Positions 34,120-43,629 of a stretch of 64,000 nt of DNA are shown piece after piece. Origin of the DNA: G965247265 sp965247265 (GTDB lineage: Bacteria > Pseudomonadota > Gammaproteobacteria > UBA4575); contig OZ252002.1 in assembly GCA_965247265.1 (NCBI GenBank), positions 620,001 to 684,000 on the forward strand. Reading direction: 5' to 3'. A program made the position numbers and the translations under genes. The notes under the pieces are model-generated. The model was not told the DNA's origin, made no database searches, and saw nothing but the letters and a program-made list of their open reading frames with translations. Position 1 is the stretch's first letter; each line of letters begins with the position of its first letter.

Positions 34120-36495
34120 TTAACTAGAGGCGCTTTTTTTCTTAGTGGCCTTTTTAGTTTTTTTCTTAGGTGCAGCTTTCTTTTTTGGAGCCGCTTTTTT
34201 CCCTCTGTGCCACGCTTTTTTCTCTGGTGCTTCAGCAATCATCTTTTGACATTCTTCAAGGCTAAGAGAAGCAGGTTCCGTCTCCTTTGGCACCTTGACA
34301 TTTTTGTTGCCATCCGTGATGTAGGGTCCGTAACGGCCATTTAGGATTTGAATTTCTTGTTCTTCAAAGACTTTAATAACTTTATTGGCATCTTCAATTT
34401 TTTTCTTTGCAACATATTCAAGGGCACTTTCTAATGTGATTGTGTAAGGATCATCATCCTTTATCGAGACATATTTACTGCCATATTTAACATACGGCCC
34501 AAATCGGCCAATACTTGCTTGAACAGGTTCGCCCTCAGGTGTTTCTCCAAGGTCGCGCGGTAATTTGAAAAGTTGCATGGCTTGTTCAAATGTAATTTCC
34601 GCCATCTTTTGACCGGGCAGTAAGCCAGCAAATTTTGGTTTTTCTTCATCATCTTTAGTGCCGATTTGTACAAATGGACCATAACGCCCCATGCGTACAC
34701 TTACCGGTTTGCTAGATTTAGGATCGGTTCCAAGCTCGCGTGCTTGCACGGCTTCTTCGCGCGTTACGCTTTTTTCTTTCTCATCTATTAATGAAGTAAA
34801 CGGTTTCCAAAATGCATCAAGAACAGGCACCCACTCTTTTTCACCGCGTGAAATTTCATCTAAATCATCTTCAAGTCTAGCGGTAAAGTCATAATCAACA
34901 TATTGAGTGAAATGTTTGGTTAAAAAATCATTAACCAGTCTGCCCATTTCTGTGGGCGTAAAACGTCGGTTTTCTACTTCAGCATATTCGCGATTTTGCA
35001 GGGTAGAAATAATACTGGCATAGGTTGATGGACGACCAATTCCATATTCTTCTAATGTCTTTACTAGACTCGCTTCAGTAAATCTTGGGGGCGGCTCAGT
35101 GAAATGCTGTTCGGCTCTGATTTCATTAAGTATTGCCTGTTCGCCCACCTCCAGAGATGGGAGCATGCGTTCATCCGCTTCTTCTTTTTTATCGTCTTGC
35201 CCTTCTTGATAGATTTGCATAAATCCAGGATTCTTAATGGATGAGCCCGTGGCACGAAATGTGTTGCCATCTCCACAAGAGAATTCAACCGCTACTAGGT
35301 TCAAGGTTGCATGAATCATTTGACTTGCTACAGCACGTTTCCATATTAAGCTGTAAAGTTTGAATTGACCTGAATTTAAATGGCTTTTTATTTCATCTGG
35401 CGTACGCATAAATGAAGTTGGACGGATGGCCTCATGAGCTTCTTGCGCATTTTTAGATTTTGTTTTGAATATACGTACTTCACTTGGCAAATTATCTTTT
35501 GAAAATTTTTGAGTTATAAACTTACGTAATTCATCCATCGCTTCCTGCGCCATTGCTACGGAGTCTGTACGCATATATGTTATTAATCCTACTGCGCCAT
35601 CCCCTAAATCAATGCCTTCGTAAAGCTGTTGGGCTACTCGCATGGTTTTTTGTGCAGAGAATCTCAACTTTCTGACAGATTCCTGTTGCAGTGTTGATGT
35701 TATAAATGGGGCAGCGGGGTTTCTGTTACGCTCTTTTTTATCTACTGTGGAAACTGATAGTGTTCCATTTGAGTTTTGTTCAAGCTGTTTTTTAGCAGCG
35801 AATGCATCTTTCTCATTATTTATATCAAATTGAGTGAGTTTTTCGTTTTTATAAATGCTAAGTTTTGAAAGAAATGCCTGCTTGTCTTTCTCGCAATCCG
35901 CTTCGATTGTCCAGTACTCTTGAGGTATAAATTTCTCAATTTCATTTTCACGCTCACAAAGCATTCGCAAGGCGGGACTTTGCACGCGACCTGCCGACAG
36001 CCCACGTTTAATTTTTTTCCAAAGCAGCGGAGAAAGATTAAATCCGACAAGATAGTCCAATGCGCGGCGTGCTTGTTGCGCGTTTACTAGATCATCTGAA
36101 AGTTTACGGGGATTCTCGATAGCGGCACTTACCGCACGTTTTGTTATTTCATGAAAAACTACACGGTAAACAGCTTTGTTATCTAGCAGACCGCGATCAT
36201 TTAATAATTCATAGAGATGCCAAGAAATTGCTTCACCTTCACGATCCGGGTCAGTGGCAAGATACAATGCTTCAGATTTTTTAAGCTGCTTAGAGATGGC
36301 AGCCACATGTTTTTCATTTTTCTCGATCACCTCATACTTCATTTCGTAGTGATTATCCGGATCGATAGCACCTTCTTTCGGAACTAAATCGCGCACGTGT
36401 CCATAAGACGCAAGCACACCAAATTCTTTACCAAGGTATTTTTCAATGGTTTTAGCTTTAGCAGGTGACTCTACAATTACTAAATTTTTACTCAT
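34120..36495 (-). CDS. topA: DNA topoisomerase I (type IA)
   Basis: TopA relaxes negative supercoils. The 791-residue product has the Toprim motifs (VIVESPAKAKTIEKYLG, and DPDREGEAISWH near residue 82) and the catalytic tyrosine at about residue 307 in ITYMRTDS. After the core it carries three related C-terminal repeats (RMGRYGPFVQIG, SIGRFGPYVKYG and LNGRYGPYITDG). The end is very Lys/Ala rich. It has no zinc-finger cysteines, unlike the E. coli enzyme. The Lys-rich tail probably binds DNA. Confidence 0.96.
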   Translation of the reverse strand: MSKNLVIVESPAKAKTIEKYLGKEFGVLASYGHVRDLVPKEGAIDPDNHYEMKYEVIEKNEKHVAAISKQLKKSEALYLATDPDREGEAISWHLYELLNDRGLLDNKAVYRVVFHEITKRAVSAAIENPRKLSDDLVNAQQARRALDYLVGFNLSPLLWKKIKRGLSAGRVQSPALRMLCERENEIEKFIPQEYWTIEADCEKDKQAFLSKLSIYKNEKLTQFDINNEKDAFAAKKQLEQNSNGTLSVSTVDKKERNRNPAAPFITSTLQQESVRKLRFSAQKTMRVAQQLYEGIDLGDGAVGLITYMRTDSVAMAQEAMDELRKFITQKFSKDNLPSEVRIFKTKSKNAQEAHEAIRPTSFMRTPDEIKSHLNSGQFKLYSLIWKRAVASQMIHATLNLVAVEFSCGDGNTFRATGSSIKNPGFMQIYQEGQDDKKEEADERMLPSLEVGEQAILNEIRAEQHFTEPPPRFTEASLVKTLEEYGIGRPSTYASIISTLQNREYAEVENRRFTPTEMGRLVNDFLTKHFTQYVDYDFTARLEDDLDEISRGEKEWVPVLDAFWKPFTSLIDEKEKSVTREEAVQARELGTDPKSSKPVSVRMGRYGPFVQIGTKDDEEKPKFAGLLPGQKMAEITFEQAMQLFKLPRDLGETPEGEPVQASIGRFGPYVKYGSKYVSIKDDDPYTITLESALEYVAKKKIEDANKVIKVFEEQEIQILNGRYGPYITDGNKNVKVPKETEPASLSLEECQKMIAEAPEKKAWHRGKKAAPKKKAAPKKKTKKATKKKSASS

Positions 36496-36701
36496 GGAAT
36501 AATATTGATGTGCATACTGAGTTTGAAATTTATTTACGTGCGAATATATGTGTTTGTCTAGATGTGTTCTTCGCGGCGAACTAATACGCGTTTATTACTC
36601 TTTTGTAAATGCTTTGTATAAATTATTTACATTAGCAAAAACGATACTTCCATATTTATAGATACTTACTACACGGTTTGTATAAGCAGATAGTAGATGC
36701 A

Positions 36702-37838
36702 TTAGGCGATTATATGCGTGCGCACATAACTGCCATTGCCATTTTGCACAATTTCCCCATTAAGCTCCAATATCAATAAGATAGATGAAACAACCTCTGG
36801 CCTAAGCTCGCATAATTCAATCAAATTATCGATTCGTATGGGTTCATACCCCATACAGTTTAAAACTTTCTCATGATCTGGGTCGCTGCCGTGCGTAGGC
36901 GTTATTTCTATCGTGTTCGTAGATAAATTTCCTAGAATAATTTCGTCGTTTAAGTCTATATGGTTTTTAATTTCTTCCAGAATATCTGTTACAGTTTCTA
37001 CCAGTTTTGCGCCATTACGGATTAAATAATGACAGCCTTTTGATAATGGACTATGTATAGAACCTGGAATTGCAAATACATCACGCCCCTGCTCCACGGC
37101 GGTGCGTGCCGTAATTAATGAGCCACTATTAATAGACGCCTCAACAACTAAAACACCTAAGCACAAACCACTAATAATTCGATTGCGACGAGGGAAATGA
37201 CCTGGCATCGGTTTTGTACCGATAGGGAACTCTGAAATAATTACACCATGGGTAGAAATTTTTTCTGCAAGTTGTTGGTGATTGGCCGGGTAAACTCGGT
37301 CTAATCCGCAGGCCGTTACAGCAATGGTGGCACCTAGTGGGGGTATTAGTGCGCCCTCATGAGCTGCGCCATCAATTCCATTTGCTAAACCGCTTGTTAT
37401 AACAAGTCCGGCTTGAGCCATATTCTGTGCAAATTCAACCGCAATCTGTTTACCGTTTGTTGAGGCATTCCGGCTTCCAACAATTGCAAGCTGGGGTTCA
37501 GATAATAATTGCGGGAAAAACTTTTCTTCGCCAATAGCATAAAGTACTGAAGGCGGGTCTGTGATTTGTTTTAATAATTTAGGATAGTGATCATCGTGTA
37601 TTGTGATGATGTGGTGAGTGGGATGCACAAGCCATTCAAGATCCTTTGAAATGTCTCCAATGCTTGGGTCAAGGATCCCATCAATTACTTGTTTAGATAC
37701 GTTCAGTGATTGAAATTTTGCGCGGTCTGCATTTAAAATTTCATCGGGCGTACCGAATTCATTTAATAATATTTGAAATGTAACAGGCCCAAGATGTGGG
37801 GTGTTAGAAAGTGTTAACCATTTTTTTAAATTAGACAT
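36702..37838 (-). CDS. dprA: DNA-processing protein DprA
   Basis: DprA loads RecA on incoming single-stranded DNA during transformation. The 378-residue product has the Rossmann core: AIVGSRNASTNGKQIA, SGLANGIDGAAHEGAL, VTACGLDRVYPANHQ, FPRRNRIISGL and EASINSGSLITARTAVEQGRDV (partly quoted). A C-terminal winged-helix-like domain follows. I prefer ATG 37838 over TTG 37844. It is intact, in contrast to comF in the same window. It lies between the LysM gene and topA; smg, often found between dprA and topA, is absent. Confidence 0.93.
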   Translation of the reverse strand: MSNLKKWLTLSNTPHLGPVTFQILLNEFGTPDEILNADRAKFQSLNVSKQVIDGILDPSIGDISKDLEWLVHPTHHIITIHDDHYPKLLKQITDPPSVLYAIGEEKFFPQLLSEPQLAIVGSRNASTNGKQIAVEFAQNMAQAGLVITSGLANGIDGAAHEGALIPPLGATIAVTACGLDRVYPANHQQLAEKISTHGVIISEFPIGTKPMPGHFPRRNRIISGLCLGVLVVEASINSGSLITARTAVEQGRDVFAIPGSIHSPLSKGCHYLIRNGAKLVETVTDILEEIKNHIDLNDEIILGNLSTNTIEITPTHGSDPDHEKVLNCMGYEPIRIDNLIELCELRPEVVSSILLILELNGEIVQNGNGSYVRTHIIA

Positions 37839-37942
37839 AAGCAACTGCGTAATTTTCGCAATTGTAGTGGGTTGTTGATATTAGAGAAAAGAACTAATAA
37901 TTATTTTTATATACGTAACTGTGCGACCGCCCTTTTAAAATT

Positions 37943-39157
37943 TTATGGGGTTGCTACGGCATCACCGACTTGAATAGGTTTTTCGGTTTTCATGATCAAG
38001 GCATAACTCACATTTTCAAAGGTACGAAAGACCATTGCGAAACCCGCAGCCTCTTCTGGCAGCTGTACCGTTTTATATGATCCTGGTTTTTCAAAAGGGT
38101 CATCTATGACTCGACCTGCTTCACTAACCGAAAGAATATGTCCTTTTTCAATGCCGTCTTCTACACCCAGGTTCAAAGTGATTACCTGACCGGCACCAAC
38201 CTGCGAAATGGCATCAAATACTGATATAACATGACCTTTTAAGTTTGCATCGGGAGCATGAGGGATAAATTCTGTGTCTTGGTCACTAAAGTTTACAGGT
38301 AATAAACGGTCTCCTCGCAACGCTTCACGTTTAGTTTGTCCTAGATCAAATGTTGCGGGGTCGTCAATACGCACAATTTTTCCATCGCCCACTAAAATGG
38401 CTTCATATCCAAGCAACTCTTCTGTTTCTACATCATAAAGAGGGTCACCTGGTCTAAATACCGTATAGCTGCCTGCAGGTGCTTCGGTATCCAGGCCTCG
38501 AACATAAACGCGATCGCCACTGCCGTATGCGAGTCTTTCTTCCTGTGAGCCAACAATATAGGGTGCATTTTCAAGCTCTTCTATACTCACCACACGGGGA
38601 CGAATTATAAATTGCTGTATAGCTTGAATGGGTATGGCGTACGGATCTTCATCAATCGTTTCTGAACGCACACTGGGACTCAACCGCTGCGATCCAGCAG
38701 CTGTGGTGCGTGGACCCCCATTTACGGTTAAATAGGGCTTTCCACCAACATAGAAAATGCTAATCTCATCGCCCGGGTAGATAAGATGTGGATCTTCAAT
38801 TTGGGGGTTTAAATACCAAATTTCAGGCCAAAACCAGGCCTGCACTAAATATCGATTTGATAAATCCCATAACGTATCGCCAGGTGCTACGACGTACTGT
38901 TCTGGTGCTGATGCACGAAATTCCACATTGTGTTCTTCCGGCGCAACAGGCAAATTTTCCAAGCGGGGTTCATTTGACTCAGGTAATTCTTTAGTCTCTG
39001 TTGCAGTTACCTCTACAGATGGTTCATTGATCTCTATACCACTGTCGTTACTATCCGACTCAGTGGGTGTTACAGTGCATGCCGCATAGCTGGCTAAAAA
39101 TATCATAAAAATCAGCAGCTTAAGCTGTGAGCTGTAATGTTTGTATTTTCCCAGCAT
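37943..39157 (-). CDS. LysM-domain exported protein
   Basis: The 404-residue product (from ATG 39157; the frame extends to a TTG at 39205) has a membrane-targeting N-terminus (KLLIFMIFLASYAAC, only weakly lipobox-like). An acidic linker follows, then a LysM domain: EQYVVAPGDTLWDLSNRYL, then WFWPEIWYLNPQIEDPHLIYPGD (partly quoted). The C-terminal 250 residues are beta-rich. LysM binds peptidoglycan. This gene stands divergent from def in many gammaproteobacteria, next to dprA. Confidence 0.85.
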   Translation of the reverse strand: MLGKYKHYSSQLKLLIFMIFLASYAACTVTPTESDSNDSGIEINEPSVEVTATETKELPESNEPRLENLPVAPEEHNVEFRASAPEQYVVAPGDTLWDLSNRYLVQAWFWPEIWYLNPQIEDPHLIYPGDEISIFYVGGKPYLTVNGGPRTTAAGSQRLSPSVRSETIDEDPYAIPIQAIQQFIIRPRVVSIEELENAPYIVGSQEERLAYGSGDRVYVRGLDTEAPAGSYTVFRPGDPLYDVETEELLGYEAILVGDGKIVRIDDPATFDLGQTKREALRGDRLLPVNFSDQDTEFIPHAPDANLKGHVISVFDAISQVGAGQVITLNLGVEDGIEKGHILSVSEAGRVIDDPFEKPGSYKTVQLPEEAAGFAMVFRTFENVSYALIMKTEKPIQVGDAVATP

Positions 39158-39295
39158 ATGAAACCTTATCCGTTGTAGTTGCAGAATTTTTGCTAAACTA
39201 GTCAATATAGAAATCCTTGCTTGTGCAGAGGTATTCTATATTTGCGAGGTTAAAAGACAATACTTAAGTAAACTTATAACTTTTTCTATAACTTA

Positions 39296-39838
39296 ATGGC
39301 ATTACTAGAAATTTTACACTTTCCTGACCCTCGATTGCGAAAAAAAGCACAGCCAGTCGATAAGGTGGATGATCAAATCCGACAGACGGTGAGCGATATG
39401 CTAGAGACCATGTATGTCGCACCAGGCATAGGTTTAGCGGCGACACAGGTGGATATACAGCAACAAATTATAGTTATGGACGTTTCAGATGATAGGGATG
39501 CGCCGATTTGCTTAATTAATCCACAGATTGTCGATAAGGATGGCGAGGAGGAGATGCAAGAGGGTTGTTTATCGGTACCTGGGATATTCGAGAATGTGCT
39601 TCGTGCGGGAAAAATTACGGCCAAAGCCTTGGATGAACATGGCAAACCGGTCACTTATGAAGCAGATGGTCTACTCGCAGTGTGCATACAACATGAGATG
39701 GATCATCTTAATGGCAAGTTGTTTGTTGATTATCTTTCACCGCTGAAGAGGCAACGCATTAAAAAGAAACTACTCAAGCAACAAAAACAGCAAGATAATT
39801 CAGAGGAGTCTTCTCCAGAACAGGCGCATGTAATCTAA
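39296..39838 (+). CDS. def: Peptide deformylase
   Basis: Def removes the formyl group from new proteins. The 180-residue product has motif 1 GIGLAATQVDI, motif 2 EGCLSVPG and motif 3 QHEMDHLNG, with the metal ligands Cys and two His. It starts the def-fmt operon and is divergent from the LysM gene. The C-terminus is Gln/Ser rich beyond the core. Confidence 0.97.
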   Translation: MALLEILHFPDPRLRKKAQPVDKVDDQIRQTVSDMLETMYVAPGIGLAATQVDIQQQIIVMDVSDDRDAPICLINPQIVDKDGEEEMQEGCLSVPGIFENVLRAGKITAKALDEHGKPVTYEADGLLAVCIQHEMDHLNGKLFVDYLSPLKRQRIKKKLLKQQKQQDNSEESSPEQAHVI

Positions 39839-39875
39839 AATTCATTTGCGACGTAATCCATTGGCGAGCAATGCC

Positions 39876-40847
39876 ATGTCTAATAACCTAAAAATAATAT
39901 TTGCTGGCACGCCTGATTTTGCTGCAGCATCTTTACAAACACTGATTACAAGTCGCCACAATGTAATTGCTGTTTATACGCAGCCTGACCGCCCAGTAGG
40001 TCGAGGCCAAAAAGTTCATGCAAGTTCTGTAAAAATAATTGCTTTGCAAGAAAAATTACCTGTATTCCAACCCGAAAAGTTAGATGAAAAAGAATATGTG
40101 CGATTAAAAAAGCTTGATGCTGATGTAATGATTGTCAGTGCATATGGATTGCTCCTTCCAAAAGAGATACTCAATGCTCCAAAAAACGGTTGTATAAACA
40201 TTCATGCATCATTGTTGCCAAAATGGCGCGGTGCTGCACCTATTCAACGTGCCATAATTGCTGGCGATAAGCAAACAGGCATTACCATTATGCAGATGGT
40301 TGAGGCGCTAGATGCAGGTCCAATTTTGTTTCAATCAAAATGTGATATTCATCCAACCGACACAGGTAAAATACTGCATGATCGTCTTGCAAAATTGTCA
40401 TCAACCGAAATAATTAGCGCACTTGATTTGCTACAAAATAATCAATTAATTCCAATTTCTCAGGATAACACCCACGCCACTTACGCAAATAAATTAACAA
40501 AAAAAGAAGCGGACATTAATTGGAATGAAAGTGCATTAGAGATTGAGATAAAAATTCGAGCATACAATTCATGGCCAGTAGCCTATAGCTATTTTCAAGG
40601 AAAACGAGTGCGAATATGGGAAGCAAATCAAGGCGAAACTCGATGCAACAAGGGGCCTGGTGCTGTAATTGCCGCAAACAAAAATGGCATAGAAGTTTGC
40701 ACTGGCAACGGTGCAATTAGTTTAAAGTCGTTACAATTATCCGGCGGTAAAATTATTAGCGCTCAAGATTTTAATAATACATACGATAGTGCGGGCAAGA
40801 ATTTTTCAAATGAGCAAGACACAATAAAACTAAGAGAGCGTGCATGA
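39876..40847 (+). CDS. fmt: Methionyl-tRNA formyltransferase
   Basis: Fmt formylates initiator Met-tRNA. From ATG 39876 the product has 323 residues and begins with the usual KIIFAGTPDFAAASL; the frame continues to TTG 39846 but lacks family similarity there. The catalytic region reads INIHASLLPKWRGAAPIQRA, and the formyl-folate loop QPDRPVGRGQK is present. Its stop overlaps the next gene by 4 bases. rsmB, usually the next gene, is missing here. Confidence 0.95.
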   Translation: MSNNLKIIFAGTPDFAAASLQTLITSRHNVIAVYTQPDRPVGRGQKVHASSVKIIALQEKLPVFQPEKLDEKEYVRLKKLDADVMIVSAYGLLLPKEILNAPKNGCINIHASLLPKWRGAAPIQRAIIAGDKQTGITIMQMVEALDAGPILFQSKCDIHPTDTGKILHDRLAKLSSTEIISALDLLQNNQLIPISQDNTHATYANKLTKKEADINWNESALEIEIKIRAYNSWPVAYSYFQGKRVRIWEANQGETRCNKGPGAVIAANKNGIEVCTGNGAISLKSLQLSGGKIISAQDFNNTYDSAGKNFSNEQDTIKLRERA

Positions 40848-41428
40848 GCACACGCATACTAATATTATTAAGAAATAAACAACTTGGAGTTATAGCGGCA
40901 ACAATATTTTGCCTATGCTTAATTAACGATATTGCAGCTAAAAATAGTTCTATTGAAATAAATTATCTTAATATTGCAACACTAGAAAATGAGTTGCGGC
41001 TGGATGCTGAAATTAATTACCAACTTGATGAAAGCGTTAAAGGGGCTTTAGACAATGGTATATCAATGCTATTTCAAGTCGAGGTGCAAATAAAACTTCT
41101 GCGAAAATGGATGGTGGATAAAACTGTGTCCAGAGTTACACAAACACACTCTCTTAAATACCATGCGTTAAGCAAACAGTACATTTGGGAAAATTTAGAT
41201 ACTGGTTCAAGTGATACTTTTCCTGATTTGAACTCTGCACTTATTCATCAAGGAAGGATTACAGCCATGTATATTGCAGAAACGACTAATTTAAAACAGG
41301 ACGGCAACCATGTAGTACAAATGCGCTCTAAATTGTTATCTAATAAATTGCCATTGCCATTGAGGGTGAAGAGTTATTTTTCCTCTAGTTGGCAAATGAA
41401 TAGCGGGTGGTATGAATGGCTGTTATAG
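40844..41428 (+). CDS. DUF4390-domain exported protein
   Basis: The 194-residue product has an N-terminal signal anchor (about residues 15-33). The domain fits DUF4390, found ahead of ntrY-like kinases in gammaproteobacteria: LRLDAEINYQL, LLRKWMVDKTV, YIWENLDTGSS, and a C-terminal PLRVKSYFSSSWQMNSGWYE. Function is unknown; position suggests a periplasmic partner of the kinase. It overlaps fmt by 4 bases and the kinase gene by 13 bases. Confidence 0.85.
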   Translation: MSTRILILLRNKQLGVIAATIFCLCLINDIAAKNSSIEINYLNIATLENELRLDAEINYQLDESVKGALDNGISMLFQVEVQIKLLRKWMVDKTVSRVTQTHSLKYHALSKQYIWENLDTGSSDTFPDLNSALIHQGRITAMYIAETTNLKQDGNHVVQMRSKLLSNKLPLPLRVKSYFSSSWQMNSGWYEWLL

Positions 41429-43629
41429 AAAAACAGTCTTTTATACGGATTTGGCCAATAATTTTATTATTTTGTTTGCTAATGGGGTCTTTGTATCTGC
41501 TTGCAGATGCAACTCAAAGTGAAACAAGCTTTGAGCAACTTCACTATTGGTTGTTGCCGTTTAACGTACTGCTGCTTGCTGTATTTTTAATACTGATAGT
41601 ATTTAATATTACCCGCCTTGCTATGCAAGTAGTTAAGCGGCAACCTGGTTCAAGGCTTACATTGCGTTTGCTTCTTATGTTTGTGCTACTTGCTATAGTT
41701 CCTGTAGGGATAGTGTATTCGTTTTCAATTTGGTTGTTACAAGAAGGTGTAGATAGTTGGTTTGATGTGGATGTCGAACTTGCTTTGCAAGACTCCGTAG
41801 ATCTAAGTCGTTCGTCGCTTGACTTACATATGCGTAATTTACGGAAACAAACAGAACCAATGGTAAAGGAATTGGCAAGGTCTACACCCATAGATGCCCC
41901 GTTAGTCATAAGTGATTTAATTCGAAAAAGCGGCGCTACCGAAATTGTGTTATTTGATCGTAGCGGCAGAATAATTGCATCAGGAGGCGAAGTTGGAGAA
42001 TCTGTTTTGCCTCGTCTACCTGGGGAAACGGTAATGCATCTGGTTAGCCAAGGCGAGACATATGTAGGATTAGATCCAATCAAAGACACGGGCTTACATG
42101 TTAGATTAGTTTATCCTATACGCTCAAATCGGCCTGGCACACAAGGGCGTATGGTACAAGTTCTATATCCCATTTCTGAACGTATCAGTGATCTTGCGTT
42201 AAGCGTGCAAGAAGGATTTGGTAAATATAATAAATTGGTGTATTTACGCACACCGCTGAAGCAAAATTTTAATCTAATTCTTACACTTGTCTTGTTACTT
42301 GGGGTTTTATTTTCAGTGTGGGCCGCATTTTATTCTGCTCGCAGATTGGTTGCGCCTATAAAAGATCTTGCGCAAGGCACAAAGGCTGTTGCGGCTGGAC
42401 AATATCACAAGAAGATCCCGGTTGAGCAGCAAGATGATCTTGGTATGTTAGTAGCTTCCTTTAACCAAATGACAGAACGTTTAACTTTGGCGCGCGATAA
42501 AGCAAAACTTAGTCAGCGACTTATAGATAGTCAGCGCTTATATCTACAAACTATTTTAGAAAATTTATCTTCAGGTGTTATCAGTCTAGATAAAAACCTC
42601 ATTGTAAAAACTGCAAATGCCACAGCTTCCCAGATTTTTAATACAAATGTAAATGAATTTATTGGCAACGATGTTGCACAGCTATCAATGATTAATGAAA
42701 ATCTAAAAAGCTTTTGCGATCAAGTTATACCTATGATTCAAAGCAGTGAAAAAGAATGGCAAACTGAAATAAAATTACTTGGCGGTGACCGTACAAAAAT
42801 TTTGATGTGTCGCGGTGTGACGTTGCCTGCTGATGCAGAACAATTAGGTGGGTACGCACTTGTTTTTGATGACGTAACCGAATTAATTCGCGCACAACGC
42901 GATTCTGCATGGGGCGAAGTTGCACGTCGCTTGGCGCACGAAATCAAAAATCCACTTACTCCCATACAGCTTTCTGCAGAACGCATGCGTGGTAAAATTT
43001 TACCTAATCTTGAGCAGCAGGATGCCAATATCCTAGATCGTGCCACTGGTACAATTGTGCAGCAGGTTGAGTCAATGAAGGCAATGGTAAATGATTTCGC
43101 TGATTATGCTCGTGTGCCACAAATAGAAAAACTACCTCTGGATCTAAATAAGCTTATTACAGAAGTCATCGAGCTTTATCAAAACAATACAGAAAATATT
43201 TTAGTTTCGGCCTCTTTGGATGAGCTTCCTCCATTAATTAAAGGCGACAGTATTCGATTACGCCAGTTGTTACATAATTTAATTAAAAATGCTTTAGAAG
43301 CCATGCAGGAGCAAAATGATGCTAAAGTGCAGTTCACTACGCGCTGTTTTGAAATTAGTGGCATCCCATTTGTTAGCTTAGTTGTTGTAGATGAAGGCCC
43401 AGGTTTTCCGCCAGAAATTTTAGAACGGTTATTTGAACCCTATGTAACAACAAAATCCAAGGGTAACGGATTAGGTTTAGCCATTGTGAAAAAAATAGTT
43501 GAAGAACATGGTGGTACAATTCGAGCAGAGAATGCTTCCGAACATGGCGCACGGATTAAAATTCGTTTTCCAATTTCTAACGCTCAATTTAAAAGTTCTA
43601 GCACGCAAATCCAAGGGGATGCTGCGTGA
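41416..43629 (+). CDS. ntrY: NtrY-like membrane sensor histidine kinase
   Basis: The 737-residue kinase has about four N-terminal and mid-region membrane helices around a periplasmic loop. A HAMP domain (ARRLVAPIKDLAQGTKAVAAG) and a PAS-like domain follow, then a histidine kinase core. The H box is RRLAHEIKNPLTPIQLSAER, the N box HNLIKNALEAM, then DEGPGFPPE and GNGLGLAIVKKIVEEHGG. The stimulus is not known in gammaproteobacteria of this type. It overlaps the response-regulator gene by 4 bases, so the two act as a pair. Confidence 0.92.
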   Translation: MAVIEKQSFIRIWPIILLFCLLMGSLYLLADATQSETSFEQLHYWLLPFNVLLLAVFLILIVFNITRLAMQVVKRQPGSRLTLRLLLMFVLLAIVPVGIVYSFSIWLLQEGVDSWFDVDVELALQDSVDLSRSSLDLHMRNLRKQTEPMVKELARSTPIDAPLVISDLIRKSGATEIVLFDRSGRIIASGGEVGESVLPRLPGETVMHLVSQGETYVGLDPIKDTGLHVRLVYPIRSNRPGTQGRMVQVLYPISERISDLALSVQEGFGKYNKLVYLRTPLKQNFNLILTLVLLLGVLFSVWAAFYSARRLVAPIKDLAQGTKAVAAGQYHKKIPVEQQDDLGMLVASFNQMTERLTLARDKAKLSQRLIDSQRLYLQTILENLSSGVISLDKNLIVKTANATASQIFNTNVNEFIGNDVAQLSMINENLKSFCDQVIPMIQSSEKEWQTEIKLLGGDRTKILMCRGVTLPADAEQLGGYALVFDDVTELIRAQRDSAWGEVARRLAHEIKNPLTPIQLSAERMRGKILPNLEQQDANILDRATGTIVQQVESMKAMVNDFADYARVPQIEKLPLDLNKLITEVIELYQNNTENILVSASLDELPPLIKGDSIRLRQLLHNLIKNALEAMQEQNDAKVQFTTRCFEISGIPFVSLVVVDEGPGFPPEILERLFEPYVTTKSKGNGLGLAIVKKIVEEHGGTIRAENASEHGARIKIRFPISNAQFKSSSTQIQGDAA

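Noticed and set aside
40505..40520. GAAGCGGACATT similar to one arm of the palindromic repeat
   Set aside because: It lies inside fmt in a conserved coding segment and the second arm is absent, so it is chance.
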